This document shows positions 4,905 through 6,783 of a stretch of 6,783 nucleotides of DNA, piece after piece. The notes beneath the pieces were generated by a model. The model worked only from the letters and a program-made list of their open reading frames with translations. It was not told the origin of the DNA and did no database searches. A program made the position numbers and the translations under genes. The first letter of the stretch is position 1. Every line of letters starts with the position of its first letter. The DNA lies in the NCBI GenBank assembly GCA_046050145.1, contig JBJOQC010000029.1:1-6783 (forward strand), in the 5' to 3' direction. This DNA is from CAYZPE01 sp046050145 (GTDB lineage Bacteria > Patescibacteriota > Minisyncoccia > Phycocordibacterales > CAYZPE01).

Positions 4905-6002
4905 TTACATTCGTGGCTGAGGTGCCACGAGTTTCTCGGCAACATTTTCTTTTTGATAGTCATTGAGCATTTCCATCAAAACTGCAGCGAGAGGAACCGC
5001 CAAGAGAATACCAAGAAAACCTGCGAGCTGTCCGCCAGCAATAAGAGCAAGGATCACAACAACCGGAGGTACACCCACCACTTTCTTTACTACAAGCGGA
5101 TAAATAAGTTGGTTTTCAAACTGCTGAATAATCAAATATAGACCACCTATAAAAAGTGCTGCTGACACACCGCCATCTGCAAAACCAATCGCAACCGCAG
5201 GAATAGAAGCGAGAATCGGACCAAACACTGGAATGATCTCGAAGAGACCAGCAATAACAGCGAGAGGTAATGCATGATTTACCCCAAGCAATGTGAGACC
5301 TAGATATACAAGCACAGCGACAATAATAACCAAGAGAAGCTGGCCTTGCATCCAGAGACCTATTTTCTCTTCTGCTCTTCGCCACAAATCAAGCACATAA
5401 CCCCGCTGACGTCCAGGAGTGATGACCGAGAGGAAGTTTCGAATACCATGATCTTGCACAGCAAGATAGAAAGAGAGAACAACAATAAGAAAGAAACTCA
5501 GAAAACCACCAAATGCAAAACTTGCCGTTTCCCAGAAACCCTGAGAAAGACTCAGGATTGCTTTGTTGAAATCATTTGCAATGTCTTGAAGTGGGAATGA
5601 ATTTGAAATATCAGATACGATTGAAGATCGAACAGACACAGTTGTAGCATCAACACCTCCACCCGCAAATGGAGTCCAGCCACTTACACTTCCAAGATAA
5701 TCAGGAAGTGTATTGAGAAGAGACGCTGTATCACTCAAAAGTGGTAAGACCAGAAAGTAAAACACCCCTACCAAAAGAAAAGCTAAACCTACATAGATAA
5801 AAATAACTGCAGGTAATCGGGCGATTCTATACCGAATAAACCATCGTGTGATTGGCTCTACAGCAGATGCTGTCACTACAGCAGCAAGTACTACAAGCAA
5901 TAAATCCTTAAGCAGGAACAGTACGAAGAAAAGTCCTCCGACCAAAATAGCCTTCGCCACACTACTTGGACTTATGTGATACACGAACTCTTGTTTTTGC
6001 AT
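4905..6002 (-). CDS. AI-2E family transporter-like membrane protein
   Basis: This is an integral membrane protein of the AI-2E/PerM/YdiK family. Characterised members export autoinducer-2 (TqsA) or act in ion or proton antiport, so the substrate here is uncertain. The 365-residue length is normal for the family. Hydrophobic segments occur at about 15-49, 63-88, 160-182, 219-240, 244-272, 280-292 and 312-344. A soluble, Ser/Gly-rich extracytoplasmic or lateral region lies at about 90-155. Family signatures are EIIPVFGPILASIPA (about 255-269), QFENQLIYPLVV (294-305) and VGVPPVVVILALIAGG (309-324). The ATG at 6002 has no Shine-Dalgarno sequence, but TATTAT ends exactly six bases upstream. The gene lies 53 bases after an M16 peptidase gene and 36 bases before metG, all on one strand, yet both flanking gaps carry a promoter-like box. 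Readthrough within this strand block is still possible. No signal of transfer or damage is seen. Confidence 0.9.
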   Translation of the reverse strand: MQKQEFVYHISPSSVAKAILVGGLFFVLFLLKDLLLVVLAAVVTASAVEPITRWFIRYRIARLPAVIFIYVGLAFLLVGVFYFLVLPLLSDTASLLNTLPDYLGSVSGWTPFAGGGVDATTVSVRSSIVSDISNSFPLQDIANDFNKAILSLSQGFWETASFAFGGFLSFFLIVVLSFYLAVQDHGIRNFLSVITPGRQRGYVLDLWRRAEEKIGLWMQGQLLLVIIVAVLVYLGLTLLGVNHALPLAVIAGLFEIIPVFGPILASIPAVAIGFADGGVSAALFIGGLYLIIQQFENQLIYPLVVKKVVGVPPVVVILALIAGGQLAGFLGILLAVPLAAVLMEMLNDYQKENVAEKLVAPQPRM

Positions 6003-6008
6003 GTTTTT

Positions 6009-6014
6009 ATAATA
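6009..6014 (-). promoter_or_regulatory. Probable AI-2E gene -10 box (TATTAT), leaderless
   Basis: TATTAT on the minus strand matches five of six -10 positions and is followed by AAAAAC and then the ATG, the same six-base spacing seen at metG. This predicts initiation at the start codon itself. A -35 box is not evident. Confidence 0.45.
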
Positions 6015-6055
6015 CCTTTTAGGCTAAAAAATAACATCTAGTTTTGTAACACACC

Positions 6056-6783
6056 CTATACGTGGAGAACTTTTTTGAAAACCTCTTCATCAGTTACAGA
6101 ACTTACCGCAGCAAGGTTTAGATTGGTATCAATAATCACCTTTGAAGCAAGATCTCGTATTTGTTTTGCACTTACTTTACGAATACTTTTTTCAATTTCT
6201 TCGGCTGTCTCAATTTTACCTTTCAAAATCTCTTGCATACCATAAAACTCACCGAGTGCGTCTGAGGTCTCAAGACTTAAATACATATTACCAATAAGAC
6301 AATCCTTAACTTTTGTAAGCTCTTCTTCTGACACAAGCTCTGTCTTTAGCTTCGAAAGCTCTTTACACACAGCTTCAATAGCTTGGGGAGCACGCTTCAC
6401 ATCAACACCTGTTGAAATAGAAAGGAAGCCATGATCAGTAAACTCTTCTGCGTTTGATTTTACGTAATAACAAATACCCATTTCATCTCGAAGTTTTTGA
6501 AACAATCGTGAGCTCATACCCGCACCAAGCACCCCTTGAAGTACCTGCAATACTGGATTTCTTTTATCTTTTATTCCGAAGGTACGAATACCCAATACAG
6601 CATGCACCTGATCGGTTGGTTTTACATGAAGCTTGATTCGCGGAGCAGTTTGCACTATTTCGGTGACAGCGAGCTTCCCTATTTTTTTCTGATTAGGAAT
6701 ACCTGTAAATGCTTTTTCTATTTCTGTAAGTGCTTTCTTTTCATTAAAATTACCAGATACAACAATGAGAGTTTTCTTTGATA
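6056..6783 (-). CDS. M16 family zinc peptidase-like protein, C-terminal part (5' end outside window)
   Basis: M16 proteins are pitrilysin or processing-peptidase relatives built from two similar halves. The N-terminal half carries the HxxEH zinc site and the C-terminal half closes the chamber. The minus-strand frame stays open to the window edge, giving 241 visible residues. It begins inside a strand resembling KTLIVVSGNF, followed by the usual helix (EIEKAF). Next comes the core of the C-terminal domain: VHAVLGIRTFG, the inter-helix loop with GAGMSSRLFQKLRDEMG, then ICYYVKSN and GFLSISTGV, and helices with SEEELTKVKDCLIGN. The codon at 6655 is GTG and encodes an internal Val, so no start there is implied. 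The catalytic motif cannot be checked because it lies beyond 6783. The stop is 53 bases before the AI-2E gene on the same strand. Whether this is an active peptidase or a non-catalytic M16 partner is unknown. Confidence 0.88.
   Translation of the reverse strand, partial: SKKTLIVVSGNFNEKKALTEIEKAFTGIPNQKKIGKLAVTEIVQTAPRIKLHVKPTDQVHAVLGIRTFGIKDKRNPVLQVLQGVLGAGMSSRLFQKLRDEMGICYYVKSNAEEFTDHGFLSISTGVDVKRAPQAIEAVCKELSKLKTELVSEEELTKVKDCLIGNMYLSLETSDALGEFYGMQEILKGKIETAEEIEKSIRKVSAKQIRDLASKVIIDTNLNLAAVSSVTDEEVFKKVLHV

Noticed and set aside
5116..5385. 89-codon minus-strand frame rich in Arg, Ser and Cys
   Set aside because: It lies wholly inside the AI-2E gene in another frame and has the unbalanced composition of a shadow frame.
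6003..6055. Terminator for the M16 gene
   Set aside because: Only a 5-bp A/T stem (TTTTA-GGC-TAAAA) can be drawn, too weak to support a terminator call.
107..6783. Alternative genetic code (UGA as glycine, as in Gracilibacteria and Absconditabacteria)
   Set aside because: No in-frame TGA interrupts any gene. The eight stops are five TAA and three TAG; absence of TGA stops in eight genes is too small a sample to mean recoding.

Overview
The window reads as a compact chromosomal segment from a streamlined bacterium, most likely a member of the Candidate Phyla Radiation (Patescibacteria, Parcubacteria-like). That placement is inferred from several traits: single-domain, short core genes; ribosomal protein S6 with extra N- and C-terminal tails; a short methionyl-tRNA synthetase with HVGF in place of HIGH; a moderately AT-rich composition; very short intergenic gaps; and promoters lying directly against start codons. 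The standard genetic code fits, because every long frame is uninterrupted and the eight stops are five TAA, three TAG and no TGA.

From left to right: positions 1-106 hold a long imperfect hairpin bounded by a perfect 13-bp inverted repeat, lying just after the end of ssb. Then come ssb (minus), a strong intrinsic terminator at 661-694, rpsF for ribosomal protein S6 (minus), a small hairpin, and tatD (minus). tatD is divergent from a RimK-like ATP-grasp ligase gene, the only plus-strand gene, and the two share a 39-nt intergenic region centred on the perfect palindrome TACTATAGTA. The ligase gene converges on a small gene of unknown function with a single predicted C-terminal membrane segment (minus). 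That gene follows metG (minus) with almost no gap. Upstream are an AI-2E-family membrane protein (minus) and the C-terminal part of an M16 zinc-peptidase-family protein whose 5' end lies outside the window (minus). No gap between genes exceeds about 110 bases, and no tRNA, rRNA, CRISPR array or insertion sequence was seen.

Most genes serve housekeeping roles: translation (S6, MetRS), DNA replication and repair (SSB, TatD nuclease), and envelope or proteolysis functions (AI-2E-like protein, M16 peptidase). The most interesting points are regulatory and structural. metG and the AI-2E gene have a -10-like hexamer exactly six bases before ATG, tatD one seven bases before, and rpsF one eleven bases before, with no Shine-Dalgarno sequence. 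This suggests leaderless or nearly leaderless transcripts. The tatD/ligase pair appears to use a symmetric, shared -10 element. A RimK-like ligase lies close to an S6 gene whose product ends in glutamate, which is a possible substrate link but remains a hypothesis.
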